From NCBI GenBank assembly GCA_030622545.1, contig JAUXGA010000003.1, forward strand, positions 150,748 through 214,747: a stretch of 64,000 bases of DNA. The letters run 5' to 3'. The position numbers and the translations under genes are program-made. The notes beneath the pieces are model-generated. The model made no database searches, was not told the origin of the DNA, and saw only the letters and a list, made by a program, of their open reading frames with translations. Position 1 is the first letter of the stretch, and each line of letters starts with the position of its first letter. Positions 37,989 to 47,594 of the stretch are shown piece by piece. Source of the stretch: a bacterium. Lineage in GTDB: Bacteria > Electryoneota > RPQS01 > DYHQ01.

Positions 37989-38906
37989 ATGCTGTCGAAA
38001 AACTTCAAACTCATCTACCTCTCCGAAGACCTCACGAAAAAGACTGAGTTATCTCTGACGCGCACCAAAGTAGCTGTCTTTGGGGCGCTTCTTATTTTCT
38101 CATGTTTTTTCGTAAGTCTGGCGATAAGCTTCTCGGTTTCTCATGTTATCAGTGCCCGGAAGATATCGGCTTTGATGTCTGAGAAAATGGAGCTGGAATG
38201 GCAGCTTGAAGACCTGAACGGACACCTGAATCAGGTGGAAAGTAATCTGGCAGGTTTAGCTCAGACCGACGATTTTCTTCGCCTGTTAGCGGATCTGCCT
38301 GCGATTGATCAGGACGTACGCGGAGTGGGCGTTGGTGGAGGAGTCGAAGATTTCTCGATAACCTCTTCTTCTCCGGAAGTGCAATCCACTCGATGGACCT
38401 TGGAGAAAATCGAGCGGGAAATTCAGCTTCAAATCGAGAGCTTCGAAGAAATCAGCGCAAAATTCACGGCGGACCAGGATATTCTGGATCACACTCCCAG
38501 TCTGCGGCCTGTCGAGGGCGGCTACATCAGCTCAGGATTTGGTTATCGGCGGGATCCTTTCACACGTCGGACGACCATGCATTCAGGTGTGGACATCCCT
38601 CAGAAGCGGGGAACGCCGGTGATTTCCACGGCGGAAGGTCAAATAACATATGCCGGTCGGTATTACAGCTATGGCAAATTAGTGATGATAGACCACGGCT
38701 ACGATTACCAAACCGTGTATGGTCATTTGCATACGATAGATGTCAAAGTCGGTGAATATGTCCACCGAGGGCAGCAGATCGGCACCGTTGGGGCGACAGG
38801 TCGTTCAACCGGCTCACATCTGCACTATGAGGTACGAGTCGCCGGGACTTCTGTTGATCCATTGGATTATTTCTTTGATGATTTGGCGGTTCTGCCGGGT
38901 CAATAG
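37989..38906 (+). CDS. M23-family peptidoglycan endopeptidase with coiled coil
   Basis: 305 residues. One N-terminal transmembrane helix (VAVFGALLIFSCFFVSLAIS), then a coiled-coil region (ISALMSEKMELEWQLEDLNG, and another around residues 135-155). The C-terminal LytM/M23 domain has zinc ligands in HSGVDIP and HLHYEVR, with YGHLHTIDVKVGEYVHRGQQ between. All catalytic residues look present. It likely cuts peptide crosslinks in peptidoglycan from the periplasmic side. The coiled coil is like that of FtsEX-regulated hydrolases, but the ftsEX genes are 15 kb away. Confidence 0.92.
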   Translation: MLSKNFKLIYLSEDLTKKTELSLTRTKVAVFGALLIFSCFFVSLAISFSVSHVISARKISALMSEKMELEWQLEDLNGHLNQVESNLAGLAQTDDFLRLLADLPAIDQDVRGVGVGGGVEDFSITSSSPEVQSTRWTLEKIEREIQLQIESFEEISAKFTADQDILDHTPSLRPVEGGYISSGFGYRRDPFTRRTTMHSGVDIPQKRGTPVISTAEGQITYAGRYYSYGKLVMIDHGYDYQTVYGHLHTIDVKVGEYVHRGQQIGTVGATGRSTGSHLHYEVRVAGTSVDPLDYFFDDLAVLPGQ

Positions 38907-38930
38907 AGCCGCTTCTTCTGTTTGAATTTC

Positions 38931-38958
38931 AATCCGCCGTTGCAGGCGGATTTTTTTT
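38931..38958 (+). terminator. Rho-independent terminator of the M23 gene
   Basis: AATCCGCC (38931-38938) pairs with GGCGGATT (38945-38952), followed by T to 38958. Confidence 0.88.
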
Positions 38959-39106
38959 GCCCGTTCCTTGCGTATCCGGTACAGTATTGTTTCCACGAGT
39001 TCGGGCAGACAGAGCCAGCCCGTAGGTGAGGTAGGGGATTAATTATAAATCCTAAAGGCTGGTCTGCCTGCCTTTCCTTCTGATAAATGAGCATGGTTTT
39101 GTTGCG

Positions 39107-40141
39107 GTGTATATCTCCGAGAAAGGCACGGAAGATATTTTACCGGAAGAAATCATTTCCGACAAAGTTCGCTGTGCGGCGACGCGCAAATTTAACGAAG
39201 CGGCTGAGACAATTCAAAAAGCCACCGAATTTCGAAAAGTAAAGCCTGATGAACTGCGTGTGATTATCAGTCGAGGGGCGGAGTTTCGCAATGTCGTAAA
39301 GATGGATGATGTCTTTGACCAAGTGTCATCAATGTTAAACGAAGTCATTGAATCCAGCGCGACAATGCCAAACGCCCTTCAAATAAAATCCAAAAAATCC
39401 TACAGTCGTGAACATGCGCTTGATACGTCGCTGGTTTCAATTCTAATCGGCAGGCGCTTGCTCCTCAGCCGCCGCGAGCTTCAGGAGCTTGCAACCGGTT
39501 CCTTCCTCCACGATATCGGGAAGCTGGCGCTTCCTCATCTCATGGATCGTTCGCCTGAAACCTACAGCGAAGAAGAGGCGCTTCAACTGCGGGAACATCC
39601 GGTTTACAGCAACTTGCTCATGCGGAACAGCACGGATCGCTTTTTCATGGCGCAAACCGCCGTTCTCTATCATCATGAGCGGCAGGATGGATTGGGATAC
39701 CCTCTGGGCGTTAAAGGAAGCGGCCGGAAACACCGTTTTGGTTCGGTGTATCCCACGCAAACCATTTATCCTTTGGCGGAAATCGTTGCTGTCGCCGATT
39801 CCTATGATAATCACATTTCCGGTCGAAACAATGGTGGGGCCAAATCTCCCGAAGAAGCGATATCGGCTGTCGTGAGCGAGGCTGGTATTGCGTTTAATCA
39901 TCGAGTCGTCAAAGCGCTGGCGGATGTTATTTTGGTTTTCCCGACCGGGTCTGTCGTACGAATCATGGATTCGTCTCTTCCGAAAATCCGCGGCTATGAA
40001 GCTGTCGTTATGAGTCCCAACTCCAATGACTATCACCGCCCGGTGGTTGTTCTTCTGAAAGACAGTCTGGGTCGGAAAGTTACTCCGAAGATGGTTGACC
40101 TTTCGACGGAAACATTTGTCCGCCTCGAACTCAAGCTTTGA
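39107..40141 (+). CDS. HD-GYP domain protein (probable c-di-GMP phosphodiesterase)
   Basis: 344 residues from a GTG; the first residues (YISEKGTEDILPEE) resemble the middle of a longer N-terminal domain in relatives, so the start is uncertain. HD-GYP motifs: His of REHALDTSLV, FLHDIGKLALP (HD pair), REHPVYSNLL, and HHERQDGLGYP (the GYP motif). Later IVAVADSYD completes the metal site. The family hydrolyses cyclic di-GMP. No receiver domain is attached. A pair of imperfect inverted repeats lies just upstream (39012-39077). Confidence 0.9.
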   Translation: MYISEKGTEDILPEEIISDKVRCAATRKFNEAAETIQKATEFRKVKPDELRVIISRGAEFRNVVKMDDVFDQVSSMLNEVIESSATMPNALQIKSKKSYSREHALDTSLVSILIGRRLLLSRRELQELATGSFLHDIGKLALPHLMDRSPETYSEEEALQLREHPVYSNLLMRNSTDRFFMAQTAVLYHHERQDGLGYPLGVKGSGRKHRFGSVYPTQTIYPLAEIVAVADSYDNHISGRNNGGAKSPEEAISAVVSEAGIAFNHRVVKALADVILVFPTGSVVRIMDSSLPKIRGYEAVVMSPNSNDYHRPVVVLLKDSLGRKVTPKMVDLSTETFVRLELKL

Positions 40142-40144
40142 TTC

Positions 40145-40173
40145 TTTGCATTCCCCTTGAAGTTTCGTATATT
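40145..40173 (+). promoter_or_regulatory. Predicted promoter of the glycosyltransferase gene
   Basis: TTTGCA (40145-40150), 17-bp spacer, TATATT (40168-40173). The leader of about 185 nt would contain repeat A (partial) and repeat B. Confidence 0.5.
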
Positions 40174-40216
40174 AATAGGCGGTAGCGCTGCTTCTCAACG
40201 AGCCGGCGTTACTGCA

Positions 40217-40246
40217 TTCCGGGCACACGGGACGCATACCGCGGCG
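40217..40246 (-). repeat. Partial copy of dispersed repeat A, inverted
   Basis: The reverse complement reads CGCCGCGGTATGCGTCCCGT then GTGCCCGGAA, matching the right half of repeat A at 33783-33845. Confidence 0.65.
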
Positions 40247-40254
40247 GATAACAC

Positions 40255-40325
40255 GCCGAGCCGGGTTCAGCGCAGGTTTCCGTCTGCCAAACGATGAACT
40301 TAGCGCGCGTAACCCGGCCGGAATT
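40255..40325 (+). repeat. Dispersed palindromic repeat B, copy 1
   Basis: About 71 bp starting GCCGAGCCGGGTTCAGC and ending GCGTAACCCGGCCGGAAT. The ends are inverted (CCGGGTT...AACCCGG). The same ends with a similar 35-40 bp interior occur at 43678-43747 (inverted) and 47558-47627. Confidence 0.8.
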
Positions 40326-40363
40326 GAACAAGCTTTCATTTTACCCATCACGATTAGAAATCC

Positions 40364-41518
40364 ATGTACATCAGATATATTGCCCTTCAAGATCTTTCGC
40401 AGCAAGAGGCTTTCAGTGTGCAGATGGTTCAAATGTGCCGAGCTTTTGCTCGATTGGGGCATCGCGTCGAACTCTGCGGCCCTGCAGGGCAAACAATGTC
40501 ACATGACGAGCGCTTTGAAGCTATCAAACGTCTCTATGGCGATGATCTTCCATTTCCTATTCGCTTTTTCCCCAGCCGCACGGTTTTTAATCGTCTTCAA
40601 ATGCTCGGCGGATTGCGGGGCGCACTTCAGACCATGAAGGATGAGGAACCTGACCTCGTTTATTGTCGGGGAGCGTGGGAAGTTCTGCCGTTGGCGCGGC
40701 GGTATCCCTCCATTATTTTTGAAGCTCACAGCGTTAAACAGCATAATGAATTTAAAACGATTGACCGACTTCTTCGACATCGGATTGTCAAGGCGGCGAA
40801 CCTGCCGGGATTGCGTCTCTTCGTGCCGATTTCCCAAGCTTTGGGAAATGTCTGGATGAAATTCGGCGTCCCGGAAGAAAAAATCCATGTGGCGCATGAC
40901 GCGGTTGATCTATCTCTTTTCGAGCCCGCTATGAGTATCAAGGAAGCTCGCGCGCATTTAGGGATTCAAGAAGAGCACCCGGTGATTCTCTATGCGGGTT
41001 CCCTGTACGAAGATAGAGGGCTTGAGCTGTTATTGGGAGCCGCTAAGGCTTTTCCGGATTATCGTTTCTGGATTTTAGGCGGAAGAGAAGACGACATCGC
41101 GCGTTCCAAAGAAGCCGCGCATCACCAGCAAGTGAAGAATGTTGACTTCTTCGGGTTCGTTCCCCATCCTCAGGTGCCCGCCTATCTCTATGCCGCCGAC
41201 GTGCTACTTATGTTGTGGACATGGAAAGTCCCCACGATTGCCACATGCTCGCCGATGAAGATGTTCGAATATATGGCGGCACAGCGCACGATTGTCGGCC
41301 CGGCTTTTCCGACAGTCGTGGAAGTGCTTGAAGATGGGCGCGACGCGATTCTCTTTGAACCGGACAATCTGAACGCCATGATTGCAGCGCTGAAAAAGGG
41401 AATCGAGGAGTCAGCGCTCGGAGAAATGGCCCAGACCGCCTACCGGAAAGTTGCCGCAGACTACACATGGGAACATCGCTGCAAGGGTATCCTGAGAGCA
41501 TTGGCCGACAAGAAATAA
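40364..41518 (+). CDS. Family 4 glycosyltransferase
   Basis: 384 residues. N-terminal acceptor domain (YIALQDLSQQEAFSVQMVQM, LARRYPSIIFEAHSV). The C-terminal GT-B donor site includes VILYAGSLYEDRGLELLLGA, VKNVDFFGFVPHPQVPAYLY and SPMKMFEYMAAQRTIV, where the Glu of MFEYMAA contacts the nucleotide sugar. It transfers sugar to a lipid or glycan acceptor in cell-surface synthesis. It stands apart from other glycan genes; donor and acceptor are unknown. Confidence 0.9.
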   Translation: MYIRYIALQDLSQQEAFSVQMVQMCRAFARLGHRVELCGPAGQTMSHDERFEAIKRLYGDDLPFPIRFFPSRTVFNRLQMLGGLRGALQTMKDEEPDLVYCRGAWEVLPLARRYPSIIFEAHSVKQHNEFKTIDRLLRHRIVKAANLPGLRLFVPISQALGNVWMKFGVPEEKIHVAHDAVDLSLFEPAMSIKEARAHLGIQEEHPVILYAGSLYEDRGLELLLGAAKAFPDYRFWILGGREDDIARSKEAAHHQQVKNVDFFGFVPHPQVPAYLYAADVLLMLWTWKVPTIATCSPMKMFEYMAAQRTIVGPAFPTVVEVLEDGRDAILFEPDNLNAMIAALKKGIEESALGEMAQTAYRKVAADYTWEHRCKGILRALADKK

Positions 41519-41636
41519 CGGGAGCGGACATTCTTGTGATTTTTATTACGAGGAGTGCAACTTCTTTCCTTCTTAACCACTCTTATTTTTCAAAGCCGTT
41601 CTTATCAACAATTAGAAGTATTTTTCTGGAAAATCA

Positions 41637-42893
41637 ATGAAAATCAAGAAACGCTATTGGATTCCCACTCTCATCATCATTATTATTATTGTTGTGGGAG
41701 TCATTATCAAGCAGAGCCAAGGCGAGAAAAAACTGCCGGTAACCACTGAAGAAGTGACCCGACAGTCCCTCGTTGCCACGGTTTCAGCTTCCGGCAAAGT
41801 AGAACCGGTTGTTCAGGTGAAAGTTTCATCCCAGATACCGGCGCGCATCACGAAACTTGCCGTACGCGAGGGGGAACGGGTGACTAAGGGGCAGTTCCTA
41901 ATAGAGCTGGACAAAGAGAGATATTCAGCCGTGCTCGAACAAACTCAATCAGGCAGGCGTGCAGCACAAGCTCAGCTTGAAAAAGCACAGGCGGATTTCA
42001 GGCGGGCTGGAGAACTCGTAGCGCGGGGTATGATTTCAGAAGCAGAGCTGGACGCCGCTCGCGCTCAGTCTCGGTTGATGGAAGCTGAACTTGATCAAAT
42101 GATTGCCCGTGAAAAGCAGGTCCGCGATGACCTGTCGAAAACGGTTCTATCTGCTCCGATGTCCGGGACGGTTAGCCGGTTGAATAAAGAAGAAGGGGAA
42201 ATGACCCTCGGATCAACTTTTCAGGAAGATGTTATCCTGATTGTCGCAGACCTCTCCCGCATGCAAATCAAAGCGGAAGTGGACGAGAACGATATCGTGG
42301 GAGTCAAGTTGGGGGATACGACCCGCTGTGAAATCGACGCGTTTCCCGATACTGTTTTCGTTGGCACGGTCGCCGAAATTGCTCAATCTGCGGAAGTCAG
42401 CGGCTACGGAACACAGGAAGAAGCGACGAATTTCGACGTGGACGTTATGATACTCGACAGCATTTCCGCGCTGCGGCCGGGTATGTCCGCTACGGTGGAT
42501 ATTGAAATTGATCGCCGCGACAGCGTGCTGGCGGTACCGCTGCAGTCCGTTGCTTTGCGTGACCGCAAAGAAGGGAAACCCGTCGAGATTAAAGAGAAAC
42601 CACAACGCAAATCCTCACGCCAGCGCGCCGAAGAAGTTCGCAGCGGTACAGCGGTTGACACCGGAAAAATTCTTCGTAGAGAAGATTTAGTCGAGGGCGT
42701 CTATGTCATGTGTAACGATTCGGCGATTTGGGTGCCGGTTCGAACCGGAATTTCATCGAATACGCACATCGAAATTCTCTCCGGTCTTGAAGGTGGCGAG
42801 AAGATTGTCACCGGTCCCTATAAAGCTCTTGCCAAAGACCTGACGCACGGCACACAGATTACCATCAAAGAAGATAAGAAAAAGAAGAAATAG
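41637..42893 (+). CDS. MacA-like periplasmic adaptor of an ABC efflux system
   Basis: 418 residues. N-terminal membrane anchor with an Ile/Val-rich helix ([17 protein letters not shown]), then the first lipoyl half ([20 protein letters not shown]), a helical hairpin (residues about 95-160, Glu/Ala-rich), the second half ([19 protein letters not shown]) and the beta-barrel ([20 protein letters not shown]). A basic tail KEDKKKKK ends it. It bridges the inner membrane pump to an outer membrane channel. The ATPase and two FtsX-like permeases follow, as in MacAB systems. No TolC gene is in the window. Confidence 0.9.
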   Translation: MKIKKRYWIPTLIIIIIIVVGVIIKQSQGEKKLPVTTEEVTRQSLVATVSASGKVEPVVQVKVSSQIPARITKLAVREGERVTKGQFLIELDKERYSAVLEQTQSGRRAAQAQLEKAQADFRRAGELVARGMISEAELDAARAQSRLMEAELDQMIAREKQVRDDLSKTVLSAPMSGTVSRLNKEEGEMTLGSTFQEDVILIVADLSRMQIKAEVDENDIVGVKLGDTTRCEIDAFPDTVFVGTVAEIAQSAEVSGYGTQEEATNFDVDVMILDSISALRPGMSATVDIEIDRRDSVLAVPLQSVALRDRKEGKPVEIKEKPQRKSSRQRAEEVRSGTAVDTGKILRREDLVEGVYVMCNDSAIWVPVRTGISSNTHIEILSGLEGGEKIVTGPYKALAKDLTHGTQITIKEDKKKKK

Positions 42894-42900
42894 GTCAGAA

Positions 42901-43632
42901 TTGAAAATGCAGAACAGCCACCTAATCGAGCTGAGCGACATCTCGAAAATCTACAAGGTGGGCACGATTGAAGTGCCGGCTATCCGAAATATTTCCCTGA
43001 CGATAGAGCCAAATGAATACGTCGCGATTATGGGGCCTTCCGGTTCCGGAAAATCGACTTTGATGAATCTTATCGGCTGTCTGGATACGCCGACAAGCGG
43101 GTCTTACACGTTAGCGGGGGAGGATGTTTCCCGGCTCTCGGATAATCAGTTGGCGGAGATTCGCAATCGTCGTATTGGTTTCGTCTTTCAGACTTTTAAT
43201 CTTCTTCCGCGCGCGACAGGGCTGCACAATGTCGAATTGCCGCTCGTCTATGCGGGCAAGCCTGTGGGCGTTCGGCGGCAGAAAGCGCGGGAAGTGTTAG
43301 CAGCGGTGGGGCTCGGCGACCGTGGTCACCACCGACCGAATGAATTGTCAGGCGGAGAGCGCCAGCGCGTCGCCATCGCACGGGCGTTGGTTAACAATCC
43401 ATCGCTTATTCTCGCCGATGAACCAACAGGGAATCTTGACAGTACCACCGGTGAAGAAATCATGGCTCTCTTCGACGAGATTCACCGCCAGGGAAACACG
43501 ATTATCCTTGTCACCCATGAGGAATACATCGCTCGGAAAGCAAAACGTATTATCCGACTCTTGGATGGTCTGGTTGCGAACGATGAGTTCGTTACAGAAG
43601 ACGGTAAACAGTTTCTTCACGCTCAAGAATAG
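42901..43632 (+). CDS. ABC transporter ATP-binding protein (MacB/LolD type)
   Basis: 243 residues from a TTG (an ATG two codons later is possible). Walker [19 protein letters not shown]-loop [19 protein letters not shown], signature [20 protein letters not shown], Walker [17 protein letters not shown] and H-loop [15 protein letters not shown]. Closest pattern is the ATPase part of MacB/LolD. It lies 7 bp after the adaptor gene. The two downstream permease genes lack their own ATPase and likely share this one. Confidence 0.93.
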   Translation: MKMQNSHLIELSDISKIYKVGTIEVPAIRNISLTIEPNEYVAIMGPSGSGKSTLMNLIGCLDTPTSGSYTLAGEDVSRLSDNQLAEIRNRRIGFVFQTFNLLPRATGLHNVELPLVYAGKPVGVRRQKAREVLAAVGLGDRGHHRPNELSGGERQRVAIARALVNNPSLILADEPTGNLDSTTGEEIMALFDEIHRQGNTIILVTHEEYIARKAKRIIRLLDGLVANDEFVTEDGKQFLHAQE

Positions 43633-43677
43633 AACATACTGCTTGCAGGAAGGATGAAAGGAGAGGATGGTTCTTAG

Positions 43678-43747
43678 ATTCCGGTCGGGTTACGCGCGTT
43701 GGTTGTGTCGTTTGGCCTACGGGAATCTGCGCTGAACCCGACTCGGC
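43678..43747 (-). repeat. Dispersed palindromic repeat B, copy 2 (inverted)
   Basis: The reverse complement starts GCCGAGTCGGGTTCAGCGCA and ends GCGCGTAACCCGACCGGAAT. It shares most positions with copy 1 (40255-40325). It sits inside the ABC cluster, between the ATPase and permease genes. Confidence 0.8.
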
Positions 43748-43756
43748 GGAATTGTC

Positions 43757-44977
43757 ATGATACGTCGCTTGGTTGAAATATTCGAAGGACTGCGTATTGC
43801 CGGGACGGCGTTGCGAGCGAATAAAGTGCGCGCTGTTCTCACGACGCTGGGTATCGTCATCGGTGTGACGACGGTTATCTTAATCACCTGCATCATTCTT
43901 GGGTTAAACAAGTCCGTCTCGGGGCAATTCGCTTTTTTGGGCAGCAACACGATTTATGTGAGCAAATTCGATTGGTGGGGTTCCAACTGGCGTGAAATGA
44001 TGCGCCGTCCCGATATTACCATCGACCATGTACGTCGGGTAGAAGAAGAGAGCGAACTGGCTATTGCTGTTTCTCCTTATGCGGAAACCCGGCGTATGGT
44101 CAGCTATCGCGAGCATAAGTTGAAGCGCCTGGATGTCGCCGGCACGAATGAGAATTACATTCACACGAATCCGACTCGGCCTGAAATCGGGCGGTTCTTC
44201 ACGGCAGTTGACGTTCAGCGCAACCGCCATGTCTGCGTTCTCGGTAGTGAAGTCTCGCGGAAGCTTTTCCCGGACCAGAGTCCAATCGGTCGTCGCATAA
44301 AAATCGGAGGAATTCCCTTTCAGGTTATCGGCGTACAGGAAAAGATCGGAAAGCTCTTCGGCCAATCTATGGATGAATATGTCATGGTTCCGATTGGAAC
44401 GTTTATGAAAGAATTCGGCGCCCGTCACTGGATGAACATTGTCGTCAAAGCCGATGATGCGCGCAATATCGAAGAGCTCGAATATGAAATTCGCGGCATC
44501 CTTCGCAAAGCACGCCATCTGGGACCACTCGACCCCGATGATTTCGGTGTGAACCGTCAGTCGTCGATTATGAATGCCTATTTGAAGATTATGAACGGGG
44601 TTTACATTGGAGGATTTCTTATCGCGGCCATCTCTCTTCTCGTCGGCGGTATCGGTATCATGAATATCCTGCTCGTTTCCGTGACCGAACGGACTCAGGA
44701 GGTCGGACTGCGCAAAGCGTTGGGAGCCAAACGCTGGATGATTGGCTGGCAATTCCTGACTGAATCCGCTGTTCTTTGTTCGGTCGGCGGGCTTATCGGA
44801 GTTTTCTTCGGCTATCTCGGTTCGAAAGCCGTCAACAATTTCCTGCCGACGACGATGCCTCTCTGGGTGGTGGTTTTTGGCGTTGTGTTCGCGGCTGTAG
44901 TGGGCGTTTTCTTTGGAATGTATCCGGCGGTGAAAGCGGCGCGCCTTCATCCCATCGAAGCCTTGCGTTACGAATAA
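43757..44977 (+). CDS. MacB-like ABC transporter permease (FtsX-like), first copy
   Basis: 406 residues. One N-terminal helix (AVLTTLGIVIGVTTVILITC), a MacB-type periplasmic core of about 220 residues, then three C-terminal helices (GGFLIAAISLLVGGIGIMNI, a middle helix, VVFGVVFAAVVGVFFGMYPA) ending ARLHPIEALRYE, the MacB/FtsX family tail. VSVTERTQEVGLRKALGAKR is the conserved cytoplasmic loop. The pump moves substrates from the periplasmic side outward in this class. Confidence 0.92.
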   Translation: MIRRLVEIFEGLRIAGTALRANKVRAVLTTLGIVIGVTTVILITCIILGLNKSVSGQFAFLGSNTIYVSKFDWWGSNWREMMRRPDITIDHVRRVEEESELAIAVSPYAETRRMVSYREHKLKRLDVAGTNENYIHTNPTRPEIGRFFTAVDVQRNRHVCVLGSEVSRKLFPDQSPIGRRIKIGGIPFQVIGVQEKIGKLFGQSMDEYVMVPIGTFMKEFGARHWMNIVVKADDARNIEELEYEIRGILRKARHLGPLDPDDFGVNRQSSIMNAYLKIMNGVYIGGFLIAAISLLVGGIGIMNILLVSVTERTQEVGLRKALGAKRWMIGWQFLTESAVLCSVGGLIGVFFGYLGSKAVNNFLPTTMPLWVVVFGVVFAAVVGVFFGMYPAVKAARLHPIEALRYE

Positions 44978-45011
44978 TCGTTGAGTGCGAAGAAATAATA
45001 AAGGTACTGAT

Positions 45012-46079
45012 TTGGCATCATCTTCAACAGACTTTCAAACTCTGTACTTCCGAACGCTGGTGATCCTTGCCGCTTTGGCAACGGCGGCGGCTGTCTATTA
45101 TCTCCGGCACATTATTTTCTTAGGATTTCTTGCACTGCTCGTCGCGATTTTCTTCACCTATTTGTCAGGGCCTTTGGAACGGAAGCTGCGTCTGCCCCGA
45201 TGGCTGGCGGTCATAACGGTTCTTGTGGGGCTCGCCATTGTTTTTGGTATTATTGGATTTTTGTTAATCAGTCCCTTTGCCAATCAGATGGCGACGCTGA
45301 TCGAAAAACTGCCGACTATCTTTGACAATGTTCGGTTGCAGCTCACGATTTGGCTGCAGGAACTCGGCGATTGGGCGCCGCAAATCAATCCGGAAAAACT
45401 GGCACAGGAAGCGGCGAAGTATGCCGGAGATGTTGCCGCAAGGATAATCAAAGTCCTTTCCGGCGGTTTTTCTCTGCTAACCGATGTCGTGGCAGTTATT
45501 GTGATGGGAACCTTTCTCGCTATCGAACGGCGCCGGGCTTTTCGAGCGTTCAGTCACCTCTTTCGCAATAGGACACCGGAAGAGATGCGCGAACTGGCGG
45601 CGCGCGGCCTTCAGTTACTTCAAGGTTGGATGCTTGGACAATTGACCGCGATGGTTTTCCTTGGTATCTTCACGACCGTTGCGTTCTGGATAGCGGGCAT
45701 AGATTATTTTCTCATATTCGGAAGTATGGCGGCTCTGTTCAGCGTCGTGCCATATTTAGGGCCGTTTCTTTCCATGTTGGGTCCGCTCGTTTGGGCGATT
45801 TTTTTGGATCCGTCGAAAATCATTTGGGTTCTTGTTATATGGGCGGGGGCGCAGGCGTTAGAAGGAAACCTCATTACGCCGCTCATCATGCATCGCTATG
45901 TTCAGCTTTCACCTTTAGCGGTGATTGTCGGGATTCTGGTGATGGGAACCCTGTTTGGATTTTTGGGTATTGTTGTCGCTGTGCCGCTGACAGCTATCAC
46001 GTTCCTTTTCTTGGGTGAAGTGTTCCCGTGGTGGAAAGGAAAAACGGCACCGGCGGTGCTTGAGTCAGAAGAAGAGTAA
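45012..46079 (+). CDS. AI-2E family transporter
   Basis: About 355 residues from a TTG at 45012 that has AAAGG 7 bases upstream (a GTG at 44985 would add nine residues). Eight or so hydrophobic segments; family hallmarks include FFTYLSGPLERKLRLPRWLA, QLTAMVFLGIFTTVAFWIAG, VPYLGPFLSMLGPLVWAIFL and LEGNLITPLIMHRYVQLSPL. The family includes TqsA and Na+/H+ antiporter-like members, and substrates vary. It is inserted between the two MacB-like permease genes, an odd position, and may not take part in the pump. Confidence 0.88.
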   Translation: MASSSTDFQTLYFRTLVILAALATAAAVYYLRHIIFLGFLALLVAIFFTYLSGPLERKLRLPRWLAVITVLVGLAIVFGIIGFLLISPFANQMATLIEKLPTIFDNVRLQLTIWLQELGDWAPQINPEKLAQEAAKYAGDVAARIIKVLSGGFSLLTDVVAVIVMGTFLAIERRRAFRAFSHLFRNRTPEEMRELAARGLQLLQGWMLGQLTAMVFLGIFTTVAFWIAGIDYFLIFGSMAALFSVVPYLGPFLSMLGPLVWAIFLDPSKIIWVLVIWAGAQALEGNLITPLIMHRYVQLSPLAVIVGILVMGTLFGFLGIVVAVPLTAITFLFLGEVFPWWKGKTAPAVLESEEE

Positions 46080-46083
46080 ACCT

Positions 46084-47322
46084 ATGTGGACATCGCTGAC
46101 ATCAACGTTTGAAGCTCTGCGAATGGCGCTCGAGGCGATTTGGGCGCACAAGATGCGAGCTTCGCTGACACTTTTAGGCGTTATCATCGGTGTCTCGACG
46201 ATTATCGCTTCGATGACGGTCATCGCCGGGATTCGGTCTATCATCGATGACCAGATGGAGAATGCGCTTTCCGCCAATGTCTTTCAGGTTCAGCGCTATG
46301 ACAATGTCGGTTTTCAATTCGGGCCCCGAAAACGACAGCGGCGACCCAAAATGGTACCCGAATTGGCGGATGCCGTTCGAGAGCGTTGCCCATCGGTTCG
46401 AGCGGTGGGAGTTGAATGCTGGAAAGGGGGAATGATGGTACGGCGCGGAGGGCTCGAAAGTGATCCGACAATTCAAGTGGCGGGAGGAACGCCGGAATTT
46501 GCGATAAATAACGGACTCTATGTCGCTCGGGGACGCTTTCTGACGAATCAGGATGTCCTGTCAGGTCGGAACGTGATTGTCATTGGCGACGATGTCGTGG
46601 GAAGTCTTTTCAGTGCGATGGATCCGATTGGAGAGTACGTGCGTATCGGCCCGCATCGCTTTGAAGTTATCGGAACGTTTGAAAAGCGCGGCGAAGCCTT
46701 AGGCGAATCGCTTGACAGATACTGCTGCATTCCACTGGAGGCCTTCTTTCGGATTTATGGAGAGAGATCCATCTACCTGACAGTGCAGGCCTGGTCTTTG
46801 AACGACTTTGAACAGGCTCAGGAAGAAGTGATTGAAGTCATGCGCGTGGAACGAGGTTTGAAACCCGGCGAGCCGAATGATTTTGCTATCTGGACTCCGG
46901 CGACCTTGCAGGAATCTTTCCGCGGATTTTCGCAGGCCACCACCTTCGCCGCTTTCGGAATCTGCATGATCAGTTTATTGGTCGCCGGAATCGGCATCAT
47001 GAATATCATGCTTGTTTCGGTGACGGAACGGACGCGCGAAATCGGCGTAAGGAAAGCGCTGGGAGGGACGCGCAGAGGAATCCTGTGGCAGTTCGTTATC
47101 GAGGCGATTATGCTTTCGGAAGTGGGTGGAGGGATTGGAATAATCTTGGGCTTCTTGCTGGCGATTCTGGTCAATCACTTTTTGAATTTTCCCACGCCCG
47201 TGCCGATCTGGTCGGTGCTGTTGTCGGTGATTTTCTGTTCCGTCGTGGGTTTGGTTTTCGGAATCTGGCCTGCTGTGAAAGCATCCCGCCTGCACCCTAT
47301 CGAAGCTTTGCATTACGAATAG
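46084..47322 (+). CDS. MacB-like ABC transporter permease (FtsX-like), second copy
   Basis: 412 residues from the ATG at 46084, 4 bp after the preceding stop; a longer frame starts inside that gene. Same layout as the permease at 43757: ASLTLLGVIIGVSTIIASMT, periplasmic core, SVTERTREIGVRKALGGTRR, C-terminal helices and ASRLHPIEALHYE. The two are paralogues and may form a heterodimer served by the single ATPase. A terminator follows. Confidence 0.92.
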   Translation: MWTSLTSTFEALRMALEAIWAHKMRASLTLLGVIIGVSTIIASMTVIAGIRSIIDDQMENALSANVFQVQRYDNVGFQFGPRKRQRRPKMVPELADAVRERCPSVRAVGVECWKGGMMVRRGGLESDPTIQVAGGTPEFAINNGLYVARGRFLTNQDVLSGRNVIVIGDDVVGSLFSAMDPIGEYVRIGPHRFEVIGTFEKRGEALGESLDRYCCIPLEAFFRIYGERSIYLTVQAWSLNDFEQAQEEVIEVMRVERGLKPGEPNDFAIWTPATLQESFRGFSQATTFAAFGICMISLLVAGIGIMNIMLVSVTERTREIGVRKALGGTRRGILWQFVIEAIMLSEVGGGIGIILGFLLAILVNHFLNFPTPVPIWSVLLSVIFCSVVGLVFGIWPAVKASRLHPIEALHYE

Positions 47323-47341
47323 GATGGGAATTACTCTGTAG

Positions 47342-47375
47342 GAGTCTGCGAGTACGATGTTTGCAGGCTCTTTTT
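47342..47375 (+). terminator. Rho-independent terminator of the ABC cluster
   Basis: GAGTCTGC (47342-47349) pairs with GCAGGCTC (47363-47370; one G-U), followed by TTTTT. Confidence 0.75.
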
Positions 47376-47435
47376 GTGTTTACGGTGTGAACATATGTTC
47401 AGTGAAGTCATCTTTGATATCCGAACATGAGACAT

Positions 47436-47594
47436 TGAAGTGCACCCCTTGGACTGGACAGATATTGAAAAAAATTAGTACATTAATGTCGGGGCAATTT
47501 ACTGGAGGATCCGATGGCACGACAACGACGGTATTTCTGTGAACAGTTCAAGCTTCCGCCGAGCCGGGTTCAGCACTGTTTACTTTACATCTAA
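47436..47594 (+). mobile_element. Left-end remnant of an insertion sequence (probably IS3-type), with truncated transposase start
   Basis: TGAAGTGCACCCCTTGGACT at 47436 resembles the terminal repeat of IS3-family elements. It is followed by a leader and, with GGAGG before it, an ATG at 47514 opening MARQRRYFCEQFKL, which looks like the basic N-terminus of a transposase orfA. After about 14 codons the frame enters dispersed repeat B (from 47558) and stops at 47592-47594. No right end or transposase core is visible. The family call rests on the end motif only. Confidence 0.45.

Noticed and set aside
43904-44950. Long open frame (348 codons) on the minus strand
   Set aside because: Antisense shadow of the first MacB-like permease.
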